A DNA stretch of 47,329 bases from Zetaproteobacteria bacterium (GTDB taxonomy: Bacteria > Pseudomonadota > Zetaproteobacteria > Mariprofundales > Mariprofundaceae): positions 1 through 47,329 of the forward strand of contig NVWS02000057.1 of assembly GCA_002746295.2 (NCBI GenBank). The letters run 5' to 3'. Of this stretch, positions 8,702-16,960 are shown one piece after another. The number at the start of each line of letters is the position of its first letter. Positions within the stretch are counted from its first letter, which is position 1. The position numbers and the translations under genes are program-made. The notes under the pieces were generated by a model. It had not been told where the DNA came from, made no database searches, and worked only from the letters and a program-made list of their open reading frames with translations.

Positions 8702-9295
8702 TCAACCATAATCACGCATCCATTGCTGGTGCAAGGTCATAACTTGTAAGGTTAAGACCCTGAGTTCACCCGAATTTTCTAAGATATAGTCCGCCTTTAT
8801 TCGACGTAATACATCATCACACTGGCGTTTCAAAATTTGCTCAAAGGCAGCGGCATCTTGATAGCCGCGCTCCACCACCCGTTGCCGACGTAACGCAAGG
8901 TCAGCCATCACCACCACTACAGCATCCATGCGGGCTTCTCCCGCCGACTCCAATAACACGGGTGCTTCTATGATGACATAAGGTGCCGATTGCTGCGCAA
9001 CCCAAATTTTCTCTTTGGCAAGAATCACAGGGTGTAAGATACGATTGAGTTGCTGAGTTGTCTTGGTATCCAAAAAAGCCTTCGCTGCCAATTTTTTTCG
9101 TTGCACAAAGCCCTTTACATCCAAAATGTCCGCACCAAAGGCTGCCTGCAACTGTTCTCGTACAACAAGGCCATCCAAACAACGATGTCCCACTTGATCC
9201 AAATCCAAGACTGGCACATTTATTTCGGTAAACATCGCAGCAACTGTACTTTTACCACTGCCAATCCCGCCTGTCAGCGCAATCCTTCGTGTCAC
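8702..9295 (-). CDS. coaE: Dephospho-CoA kinase
   Basis: Phosphorylates the 3'-OH of dephospho-CoA, the last step of coenzyme A synthesis. 197 residues, normal length. The P-loop GGIGSGKST lies at residues 9-17, followed by the substrate-binding LDLDQVGHR and the LID-type region with VVERGYQDAAAFEQILKRQ. The start codon is GTG (MTRRIALTGG). It lies 16 bases after pilD. The pilD-coaE pairing is common in gammaproteobacteria, where it sits downstream of pilB-pilC as here. Confidence 0.93.
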   Translation of the reverse strand: MTRRIALTGGIGSGKSTVAAMFTEINVPVLDLDQVGHRCLDGLVVREQLQAAFGADILDVKGFVQRKKLAAKAFLDTKTTQQLNRILHPVILAKEKIWVAQQSAPYVIIEAPVLLESAGEARMDAVVVVMADLALRRQRVVERGYQDAAAFEQILKRQCDDVLRRIKADYILENSGELRVLTLQVMTLHQQWMRDYG

Positions 9296-9311
9296 AGCTT
9301 ACGCCCTATAT

Positions 9312-10085
9312 TCAAGGAAACAACAAGCTTCGATAACTCGATAAGATCTCATGCCCCCATAAAAACCACAACATACCTGCCATGGCCAAATAAGGTCCAA
9401 AAGGAATTTCAGTATCTCTTCCCTGTTTCGATAATTTCAAGTATGCAAAGCCCACCACAGCTCCCACCAAAGAAGATACAAACACAATAAAGGGCAAGGC
9501 TTGCCAGCCCATAAAGGCACCCAACATAGCAAGCAGTTTAAAATCACCCGCGCCCATACCTTCTTTTTTAGTCACCAAGAAAAATAATTTAGCCACCAAC
9601 CAAAAGGCACCATAGCCCACCACCGCGCCCCACAATGATGATTGAATATCCCCAACCCACCATGCGAAAGCCACACCGATGAACACACCTGGTAAGGTCA
9701 AAACATCGGGTAAATAGCCTGTTTCATAGTCTATCAAACTTAAGATCCATAACAAACTCACCAAAACAATGGCTTCCAACAACATGGGGCTTGGACCAAA
9801 TTTCCATGCCAAAAATGCCCAACTGAGGCCCATTAAAACCTCTAAAAAAGGATAACGCGCTGAAATCGCAAGCTGACAATGGCGACATTTCCCTTGTAAT
9901 ATCAACCAGGAAAACAAGGGGATATTATCATACCAAGCAATATCATGGTTACAATTGGGGCAGTGGCTACCAGGAAAGGCCACCGATTCACCGCGCGGAA
10001 TACGATAAACACAAACATTGGAAAAACTTCCCACCATCAAGCCAACCATACCACTCATCAAAATTACAAACGTCTGCACATCCAT
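9312..10085 (-). CDS. pilD: Type IV prepilin peptidase / N-methyltransferase
   Basis: Membrane aspartic protease (A24) that cleaves the leader of type IV prepilins and pseudopilins and N-methylates the new N-terminus. 257 residues with several membrane helices. The cytoplasmic loop carries the two CxxC pairs (CPNCNHDIAWYDNIP, CRHCQ). The catalytic aspartates are in LIDYETGYLPDVLT and in GMGAGDFKLLAMLGAFMGW (GxGD motif). It abuts pilR directly, with no gap. It could also process type II secretion pseudopilins. Confidence 0.95.
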   Translation of the reverse strand: MDVQTFVILMSGMVGLMVGSFSNVCVYRIPRGESVAFPGSHCPNCNHDIAWYDNIPLFSWLILQGKCRHCQLAISARYPFLEVLMGLSWAFLAWKFGPSPMLLEAIVLVSLLWILSLIDYETGYLPDVLTLPGVFIGVAFAWWVGDIQSSLWGAVVGYGAFWLVAKLFFLVTKKEGMGAGDFKLLAMLGAFMGWQALPFIVFVSSLVGAVVGFAYLKLSKQGRDTEIPFGPYLAMAGMLWFLWGHEILSSYRSLLFP

Positions 10086-11474
10086 CTATATATCCTTCAT
10101 GTCTAATTTTTGTAAGCGATAACGAATGGAACGAAAACTGATACCCAAAGATTTTGCTGCTTGGGTGGCATTGCCTCGGGTTTGATCCAAGGCTTCTTGT
10201 AACAACTGCTTCTCAATCATTGCCAACACTTGATCCAAATCAAGGTTTTCACGTTGCATATCTGCCAAAGATATCTGTCCCATATCACGGGGTTGTGACA
10301 TATCATCCAACAGGCTTACATCCAATACATTATCATCTGACAGGGCCATCAAGCGTTGTAAGGTGTTTTCCAACTCACGCACATTGCCCAACAAAGGTAG
10401 TGCGACCAAGGCTTGCATACACGCCTCGGGAATGATAACCCCACCACCTGCACGCTCCACCAGTACCGATACAATATCTGGAATATCTTCTCGCCGCTGA
10501 CGTAATGCGGGTAAATGTACGGGAATCACATTCAAACGATAAAACAAGTCTTCACGAAAACGACCTTGTTTCACTTCTTCCATTAAATCACGGTTCGTTG
10601 CCGCCACAATACGAATATCCGCAACTATTTCTTCATCAGAACCAACGGGGCGAAAGCTTTTTTCCTGCAATACACGCAACAGTTTGACTTGAATACTTAA
10701 TGGCATTTCACCAATCTCATCCAAAAACAGTGTGCCGCCTTGAGCCGATTCCACCAAACCAACGCGGTTGCTATCGGCACTTGTAAAAGCCCCCTTTCGG
10801 TGTCCAAACAACTCCGATTCAAACAAGCCTTCAGGAATAGCACCGCAATGAATGGCAACCAATGGTGATGTAGCCCGTTTGGAGTGCGCATGAACAAAAC
10901 GCGCTGCCAACTCTTTGCCTGTTCCCGATTCACCCGTCACCAAAACTGTAAAATCACGTTGCGATGCTCGCTCAAGTCGGTCTTTCACACGTTGCATCAC
11001 TGCCGACTCCCCCACCAAATCAAAGCCTGCCCCATCAGTACGTAATTTACTGGGTTTTTTAATCCCAAGCTTGGCTTTACCCACAGGCACCGCTACCTGC
11101 TCTTGTTCATGTAAAGCACTTAAAGCACGCTCCACTGCACCACTTAACTCCTCATTGGAAACAGGTTTAGTGAGATAATCAAAAGCGCCTTCCCGCATCG
11201 CTTCCACCGCAGTTTCGGCGCTGGCATAGGCAGTCAGCAACAACACTTGCGCACGTGGACATAAATTCGCAGCCATACGGATCACATCCAAACCTGCATC
11301 TCGACCATCCATCCGCAAATCGGTCAAAATCACATCAAAAGCCTGTGTTTTGAGTGCTTTCTCAGCTTCATAGGGATCTGCACAGGTCAACACATCATGA
11401 CCCACAGTCTCTAAACCCAAAGACAATACCTGTCGCGCATTCCACTCATCTTCGACCAATAAAATATTAGCCAT
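10086..11474 (-). CDS. pilR: Type IV pilus sigma-54 response regulator PilR
   Basis: NtrC-family activator of 462 residues. The receiver domain has its phospho-acceptor at D52 (VILTDLRMD). The AAA+ domain has Walker A GESGTGKE (181-188) and Walker B GGTLFLDEIGE. The C-terminal Fis-type helix-turn-helix is NATQAAKSLGISFRSIRYRLQKL. It should be phosphorylated by the adjacent PilS and, in the best-known case, activates pilin gene transcription with sigma-54. The loop that contacts sigma-54, normally GAFTGA, reads GAFTSA here (228-233), so G is replaced by S at 232. It overlaps pilS by eight bases. No pilin gene is in the window. Confidence 0.92.
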   Translation of the reverse strand: MANILLVEDEWNARQVLSLGLETVGHDVLTCADPYEAEKALKTQAFDVILTDLRMDGRDAGLDVIRMAANLCPRAQVLLLTAYASAETAVEAMREGAFDYLTKPVSNEELSGAVERALSALHEQEQVAVPVGKAKLGIKKPSKLRTDGAGFDLVGESAVMQRVKDRLERASQRDFTVLVTGESGTGKELAARFVHAHSKRATSPLVAIHCGAIPEGLFESELFGHRKGAFTSADSNRVGLVESAQGGTLFLDEIGEMPLSIQVKLLRVLQEKSFRPVGSDEEIVADIRIVAATNRDLMEEVKQGRFREDLFYRLNVIPVHLPALRQRREDIPDIVSVLVERAGGGVIIPEACMQALVALPLLGNVRELENTLQRLMALSDDNVLDVSLLDDMSQPRDMGQISLADMQRENLDLDQVLAMIEKQLLQEALDQTRGNATQAAKSLGISFRSIRYRLQKLDMKDI

Positions 11475-13020
11475 GCTCTACCCCACCATCCATTTGCGAT
11501 TTCACACATATACATGTCATATTCTGATCACTTTCCACCGTCAAATGCCAACCATCCGCTTCGCAAATCTGCCACACCGTTGCCAAACCCAAACCTGTTC
11601 CAGCCCTGTGCGTGCCAAAAGGTTCAAACATCTGCAACCGCATACCTTCGCTCAACATATCCCCATGATCTTGCACAGATAAACACCAGCGACCGCCTTC
11701 TTCGTTCACAACAACATTCACACTTTCAGCCTCGGGAGAGGCTGCAACTGCATGATGCAACAAGTTTTCCAACACCCGACACCAGTGGTGTTCATCCACA
11801 TTTATCATATCCAAACAGATACGAACACCGACATGATAAGCTAAAAATTCATCCTTCTGCACAACTTCTTCAACCACCGCACGCACATCCATGCGCACCA
11901 CATCCGTATGTACAGGGCGCGAATAGTCCAACATATCTGTCACCAAGCAGTTCAACCGTTGCACCTCCTCTGCCACAATACGCTGCACTTTGTGCTGCGT
12001 TTTTTCAGGCAAACGTGGCATCAATTCCGTCGCTTGGGCAATGGTTTGCATGGGGTTACGAAATTCATGTGCCAACATGGCCGCCAAACGCCCCAAAGAA
12101 GCCAAGCGTTCTTGCTCCGTTATTTTTTCTTGCAACTCACGTAACATGCTAACATCGACCAAGGTCAACCAGCAGTAAACATCCCCTTCTGTTTGTGAGA
12201 AATAACCCACCGTTAATAAATAGGTGGCACCATCATGTTGCCACTCCATACGCAAAGCCTGTTTCTGCTTCGATGCTAGCGATGACATCAATGCTTCAGG
12301 CATATTGACCAAAAGCGACAGTTTTACGCCCAAAACCACATCCCTATTTAGCACATCTAAAAAAGCAGGGTTGCAGTCCATCACCGTTAAATTCGCATCC
12401 AACACCAATACCCCTTCTTGCATCGAAGCCATCAAATCACTATGTAAACGCTGTAAATCTTGATGTTCTTGTACGGCTCGATGGCTTTCAATGGTTAATA
12501 CTGCATGACGACGAGCAATCATCGCCATCACACCACCCACCAGAAAAAAAACAGATGTTTGCAACAAAAGTTTTAAGGTCGCACCATCGCGTAAAGGCGC
12601 AGATTGAAGCCATGCAAACATGTATACCGATGATAAATAGGTCATGCATGCAAGCACCGCGATACTTAACACCAAAAGAACCCGAGCCTGCGTACCTGCA
12701 ACCACGATAATCAAACCAAGAAGCAACACAAAAGGACTGTGGAACCCACCCGTAATAAAAATCAGTATACCCATCATCAAAAGATCCGATGACAGCTGAT
12801 AAAACAACTGCATAGAGAAGGCTTGGTAAACATAACGGCACAACAAGCCCTGCACCGAAAAATTGACGAACCAAAACAACATCAAGTCAATAAGATAACC
12901 CTGTTGCTGCGCATCCGTAATGGGCCAGTACAGTGATGTCGTGACAAGCAATAAAAGCGTGGTTGCTACGCCTCGCCATAACAGTAACGCAAATAAGCGC
13001 TTACCTTGATCTGAAATCAA
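11467..13020 (-). CDS. pilS: Membrane sensor histidine kinase PilS
   Basis: 517 residues. The N-terminal part (about 10-170) is a multi-helix membrane domain. A PAS-like domain (about 195-295: VLVLDANLTVMDCNPAFLDVL) follows, then the dimerisation/phospho-acceptor helix with H in LAAMLAHEFRNPMQTIAQ. The ATPase domain has an N-box (LENLLHHAVAASPEA), D-box and G-box (HRAGTGLGLATVWQI). In P. aeruginosa PilS senses pilin in the inner membrane and controls PilR. The start is TTG at 13020; no strong ribosome site is seen, and it follows pilC by 12 bases. The N-box His-His after Leu-Leu is a slight departure from the usual N-A-x-x-A context. Confidence 0.9.
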   Translation of the reverse strand: MISDQGKRLFALLLWRGVATTLLLLVTTSLYWPITDAQQQGYLIDLMLFWFVNFSVQGLLCRYVYQAFSMQLFYQLSSDLLMMGILIFITGGFHSPFVLLLGLIIVVAGTQARVLLVLSIAVLACMTYLSSVYMFAWLQSAPLRDGATLKLLLQTSVFFLVGGVMAMIARRHAVLTIESHRAVQEHQDLQRLHSDLMASMQEGVLVLDANLTVMDCNPAFLDVLNRDVVLGVKLSLLVNMPEALMSSLASKQKQALRMEWQHDGATYLLTVGYFSQTEGDVYCWLTLVDVSMLRELQEKITEQERLASLGRLAAMLAHEFRNPMQTIAQATELMPRLPEKTQHKVQRIVAEEVQRLNCLVTDMLDYSRPVHTDVVRMDVRAVVEEVVQKDEFLAYHVGVRICLDMINVDEHHWCRVLENLLHHAVAASPEAESVNVVVNEEGGRWCLSVQDHGDMLSEGMRLQMFEPFGTHRAGTGLGLATVWQICEADGWHLTVESDQNMTCICVKSQMDGGVEHG

Positions 13021-13032
13021 TCGTCAGCTACT

Positions 13033-14364
13033 TTAATCTGAAACTATCGATGCCATTTGGAAGATAGGTAGATACATCGCAATTACCAAACCACCAATCA
13101 CCACACCCAAGAATGCCATAATAATCGGTTCCATCAGTGCTGTCATGCCATCCACTGCGACTTCCACCTCGGCTTCATAAAAATCTGCAATTTTACCCAG
13201 CATCTCTTCCAGTGCGCCCGTTTGCTCACCAATCGAAATCATTTGTGTCACCATAATTGGAAAAATTTTACTATCTTCTAACGGTTCGGCTAAAGTTTGA
13301 CCTTGGCTAATCGAGTCTTTACAAGAAAGAATCACCTCTTCAATCACAATATTCCCAGATGTTTCTGCCACCGTATCCAAAGAGTCCAGAATGGGTACGC
13401 CCGCCGCAGTTAAGGTTGAAAAGGTTCGACAAAAACGTGCCACTGCCCCCTTACGCAACACATCGCCAATCACAGGCAGGTTGAGAAGTAATTTATCCAA
13501 TTGGTAGTGACCTTTGGGGGTTTTATAAATCGCCTTGATACTCCAAATCAGTATAAAAGGAGCTGAAACCACCACATACCAATAGGCTACAAACACATCC
13601 GAAATGTTCATCGCAATTTGAGTTGGCACGGGTAACTCTGCCCCCATCGACGAAAACATTTCACTAAACACTGGAATCACAAAAATCATCAAAATCGATG
13701 TCACAATAAAAGATACTGCCAAAATCGCGACAGGATAAATCATGGCTGATTTAATTTTTGATTTAAGTGCCATGGATTTTTCTTTGTAGGTACAGACACG
13801 CAATAAAATCGTATCCAAAATACCACCTTGCTCACCCGCTTCCACCAAAGCACAAGATAAACGGTCAAACTCATCAGGAAATTTACGTAAAGTTTCGCCC
13901 AACGGGGTACCACTCTCAAGCTCGTTACGAATTCCCGCCAATAACTTGGTCAGTGCTTTTTTATCACTTCCTTTTTCTGCCAACTCAAAGCATTGCACCA
14001 ATGGTAAGCCTGTATCAATCATGGTGGATAACTGACGGAAGAAAATAGAAATATCTTTTTCTTCTACCTTCTCGGCGAACATCTCCATTTCAAGGGGTTT
14101 TGCTTTAACTTTAACATCTCTCAAGCCTTTCCTACGCAAAGATGCAATGGCTATATCTTTGTTGGCAAACGAAACTTCACCATTGGTCGCTTTCCCATCT
14201 CTTGTCTTGGCAGTCCAAGTAAACTCAGGCCTTTTTTTAGCCTTAATACCCGTCATTCCCTGGTTTTTCAGTGTTTCTATTACAATTTTCTTATCGGGAG
14301 CATCCATTTCCCCATTTGTCTGACGTCCACCTTTAGCTTTCGCTGTCCAAATAAAAATAGACAT
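13033..14364 (-). CDS. pilC: Type IV pilus inner-membrane platform protein PilC, with a duplicated N-terminal module
   Basis: Platform protein that couples the PilB/PilT motors to pilin insertion and removal. 443 residues. Two repeated T2SSF domains: first with LSTMIDTGLPLVQCFELAE and membrane helices near 210-235, second with FSTLTAAGVPILDSLDTVAE and the closing PIIMAFLGVVIGGLVIAMYLP. The cytoplasmic N-terminus has the family's F-x-W-T-A-K...G...G-E motif twice, 44 residues apart (W6/W50, GE at 18-19 and 62-63); most PilC proteins have it once. Overlaps the pilB stop by one base (TGATG). Confidence 0.94.
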   Translation of the reverse strand: MSIFIWTAKAKGGRQTNGEMDAPDKKIVIETLKNQGMTGIKAKKRPEFTWTAKTRDGKATNGEVSFANKDIAIASLRRKGLRDVKVKAKPLEMEMFAEKVEEKDISIFFRQLSTMIDTGLPLVQCFELAEKGSDKKALTKLLAGIRNELESGTPLGETLRKFPDEFDRLSCALVEAGEQGGILDTILLRVCTYKEKSMALKSKIKSAMIYPVAILAVSFIVTSILMIFVIPVFSEMFSSMGAELPVPTQIAMNISDVFVAYWYVVVSAPFILIWSIKAIYKTPKGHYQLDKLLLNLPVIGDVLRKGAVARFCRTFSTLTAAGVPILDSLDTVAETSGNIVIEEVILSCKDSISQGQTLAEPLEDSKIFPIMVTQMISIGEQTGALEEMLGKIADFYEAEVEVAVDGMTALMEPIIMAFLGVVIGGLVIAMYLPIFQMASIVSD

Positions 14365-16076
14365 CAGTCACCCACCGTTACACGTAAACATTCTTCCAAA
14401 GAGACCGCCCCTTCTTTCACCTTATTTAAAGCTGACATTCGCAATGTTTTCACACCTTGGGATACGGCAATATCATTGAGTTCATCCGAGTTCTTACCTG
14501 CATAGACAGCATCTCGAATTTCATCAGTCACAGGCATCACCTGATAAATACCCACACGCCCTTTATAGCCCGTGCCATTACAAACCTTACAACCTTTACC
14601 TTGCATCGGTTGAAATGTACCGACATCTGACTCTAAAAAACCAGCATCCAACAAGGCTTGCTTGGGTATATCAATCGGAGCCGAGCACTCTTTGCATGTT
14701 CTGCGTCCCAAACGTTGTGCTGTCACCAAATTGACCGCCGAGCCCACAAGAAAAGACTCAATACCCATATTAATCATACGTGTCATCGTCGAAGGTGCAT
14801 CATTGGTATGCAAAGTTGCCAACACCAAATGACCTGTTAATGCCGCTTTGATACCAATGGCAGCCGTATCATAATCACGAATTTCACCAATCAGAATAAT
14901 ATCGGGGTCTTGACGTAAAAAAGATTTCAATGCGGCTGGAAAATCCATGCCAACCGCAGGATTCACATTGACTTGGTTGATGCCCATAAAGTTAAACTCC
15001 ACAGGATCCTCTGCGGTACAAATATTTACGCCTGGCTGATTGAGTTCTGCCACCGCTGAATACAAGCTCACTGTTTTCCCCGAACCCGTTGGTCCTGTCA
15101 CCAAGACCATACCATACGGTTGATGAATGTGGTGTTGAAAGTTCGCCAAATCTTCGGCTTCATAACCCAACTTCGTCATGTCCAACTGCAAACTGGATTG
15201 ATCCAAAAGGCGCATCACCACTTTTTCACCAAACAACGTCGGCAAAATTGACACACGAAAATCAACACTTTTGGCTTTGGATAAGCGCAATTTAATACGC
15301 CCATCTTGAGGAACACGCCGCTCAGCAATATTCAGCCTCGCTTGAATCTTAATACGAGACACCATGGCATCACGCATTTTCATCGGGGGCCGCATTATTT
15401 CTTGCAACACACCATCCACACGGTAGCGCACACGCAATGTTTTCTCATAAGGTTCAATATGAATATCAGAAGCACCGCGCTTCACCGCATCCAAAAAAAT
15501 TAAATTAACCAGCTTCACCACGGGTGCTTCTTCTGTTGCGGCAGTGAGCGAGGCGCCATCCATATTGCTTTCTTCTGACTCAACAACTTCAATCTCATCT
15601 GCACCAATCGCACTCATCACATCTTCAATCTGTTGCCCTGCACCACCCAACTCATCCAGCTTCATCAACAATTCAGACTCAGGAACGATCACAACATCAA
15701 TTTGTGCGCCACTCATAAACGCCATGGCATCCAAGCCATCAATATCATAAGGATCAGCCACTGCCAATGTAATCGTATTACCCTTACGACCAATGGGAAT
15801 CGCTTTCTTTTCCTGCATCATGTCAACGGATATACTGGACACATTCGCTTGTTTGATATTTTTACTCACATCCACTTTACTCAGGTCAATCACGGGTCTA
15901 CCAAAGCTTTTGCCAATAAATTGCGTCAGCTGAAGTTCATTGAATATATCTTGCTTCACCAACTCTGATATCAAGCTCACGCCATTCATCTTCATTTCAC
16001 GCATGACAGTATGCAATTGATCTTCAGTAATGGCTTTCTTTCTCAATAAAATATCACCCAAGCGACTACGTTTCAT
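14364..16076 (-). CDS. pilB: Type IV pilus extension ATPase PilB
   Basis: Hexameric motor powering pilin polymerisation, 570 residues, normal length. An N-terminal GspE/MshEN-like domain (RLGDILLRKKAITEDQL at 5-21, with a degenerate second unit) precedes the core. The core has Walker A GPTGSGKT (328-335), Walker B DIILIGEIRD, His box LATLHTNDAPST, and a tetracysteine zinc site (CKEC, CKVC). It overlaps the end of aroE by 11 bases and leads the pilB-pilC-pilS-pilR-pilD run. It is clearly distinct from the six-motif ATPase at 1106-3532. Confidence 0.94.
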   Translation of the reverse strand: MKRSRLGDILLRKKAITEDQLHTVMREMKMNGVSLISELVKQDIFNELQLTQFIGKSFGRPVIDLSKVDVSKNIKQANVSSISVDMMQEKKAIPIGRKGNTITLAVADPYDIDGLDAMAFMSGAQIDVVIVPESELLMKLDELGGAGQQIEDVMSAIGADEIEVVESEESNMDGASLTAATEEAPVVKLVNLIFLDAVKRGASDIHIEPYEKTLRVRYRVDGVLQEIMRPPMKMRDAMVSRIKIQARLNIAERRVPQDGRIKLRLSKAKSVDFRVSILPTLFGEKVVMRLLDQSSLQLDMTKLGYEAEDLANFQHHIHQPYGMVLVTGPTGSGKTVSLYSAVAELNQPGVNICTAEDPVEFNFMGINQVNVNPAVGMDFPAALKSFLRQDPDIILIGEIRDYDTAAIGIKAALTGHLVLATLHTNDAPSTMTRMINMGIESFLVGSAVNLVTAQRLGRRTCKECSAPIDIPKQALLDAGFLESDVGTFQPMQGKGCKVCNGTGYKGRVGIYQVMPVTDEIRDAVYAGKNSDELNDIAVSQGVKTLRMSALNKVKEGAVSLEECLRVTVGD

Positions 16077-16959
16077 CGGTATTCTCCCAGGTAGGCAAAC
16101 TTAATGGTGCTCGATTTAACTTTTTCACCATCCAGTGCAGTACATCTAAGGTGTCCAATTTTTGTTCAGGATGCCATATTTCAAAAGCTTTCATGCCTTG
16201 AGCCAGCAACATAGGCAAGCCATCCACCACCAGACGCCCCGCCCCCCGTGCTGCCAATACAAATGCCGTTTCGCCATCAGGTCGATATACCGCATCCATA
16301 GCCCAGCCTTCGCCCGACAACTGAAAAGGGAATGTTTGATCGGGTGATAAACCAATACTTGTGGTGTTCATCATCAAGCTCGAACCTACACTCGCCTGAT
16401 CCACTGCACTTTGCTCCCATGCCACAGGTTCACATATCATCTGTGGGTACTGCTGCATGGCATGTTGACATAAGCTATCACAACGATTATTGGAGCGGTT
16501 ACAAATCAAAACACTTGCAAAACCCAAGGCTGCCGCAGCATGTAACACTGCACGTGCTGTTCCGCCAGCACCAAACATCAACAACTGCCCGCCTTGCAAG
16601 GCTAAACCTGTTCCCAACATAACCTCACGCACACCCTGCCAATCTGTATTATAGGCACACCACTGCCCATCGATGAGCTTCAAAGTATTGGCTGCGCCGA
16701 TACAACGCACATCATCATCCATACAAACATAAGGAAGTACCGTCTCTTTAAAGGGTACTGTAATATTCAAACCCTGCACCGATGCATACCTTAGACCTAG
16801 CAATGCAGATGAAAAATTTTCAGGGCAAACAGGAAAAGGAGCATACATCACATCAACCATACATTGTTCGGCAAAATACCCTTGAAAAACAGGTGACAAT
16901 GAGTGCGTCACAGGGTGACCGATGATACCATAAACCTTTGTTTTCCCTGTAAGCATCAT
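16066..16959 (-). CDS. aroE: Shikimate dehydrogenase (NADP+)
   Basis: Reduces 3-dehydroshikimate to shikimate in aromatic amino acid synthesis. 297 residues, slightly longer than usual at the C-terminus. Motifs: GHPVTHSLSPVFQGYF (substrate Ser pair), NITVPFKE (catalytic Lys), GAANTL, NTDWQG (catalytic Asp), the Rossmann loop GAGGTARAV and NRS for NADP+ choice. The ATG at 16959 follows the glmS stop by one base, and its end overlaps pilB, so it lies inside one long transcription unit. Confidence 0.94.
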   Translation of the reverse strand: MMLTGKTKVYGIIGHPVTHSLSPVFQGYFAEQCMVDVMYAPFPVCPENFSSALLGLRYASVQGLNITVPFKETVLPYVCMDDDVRCIGAANTLKLIDGQWCAYNTDWQGVREVMLGTGLALQGGQLLMFGAGGTARAVLHAAAALGFASVLICNRSNNRCDSLCQHAMQQYPQMICEPVAWEQSAVDQASVGSSLMMNTTSIGLSPDQTFPFQLSGEGWAMDAVYRPDGETAFVLAARGAGRLVVDGLPMLLAQGMKAFEIWHPEQKLDTLDVLHWMVKKLNRAPLSLPTWENTDET

Positions 16960-16960
16960 G

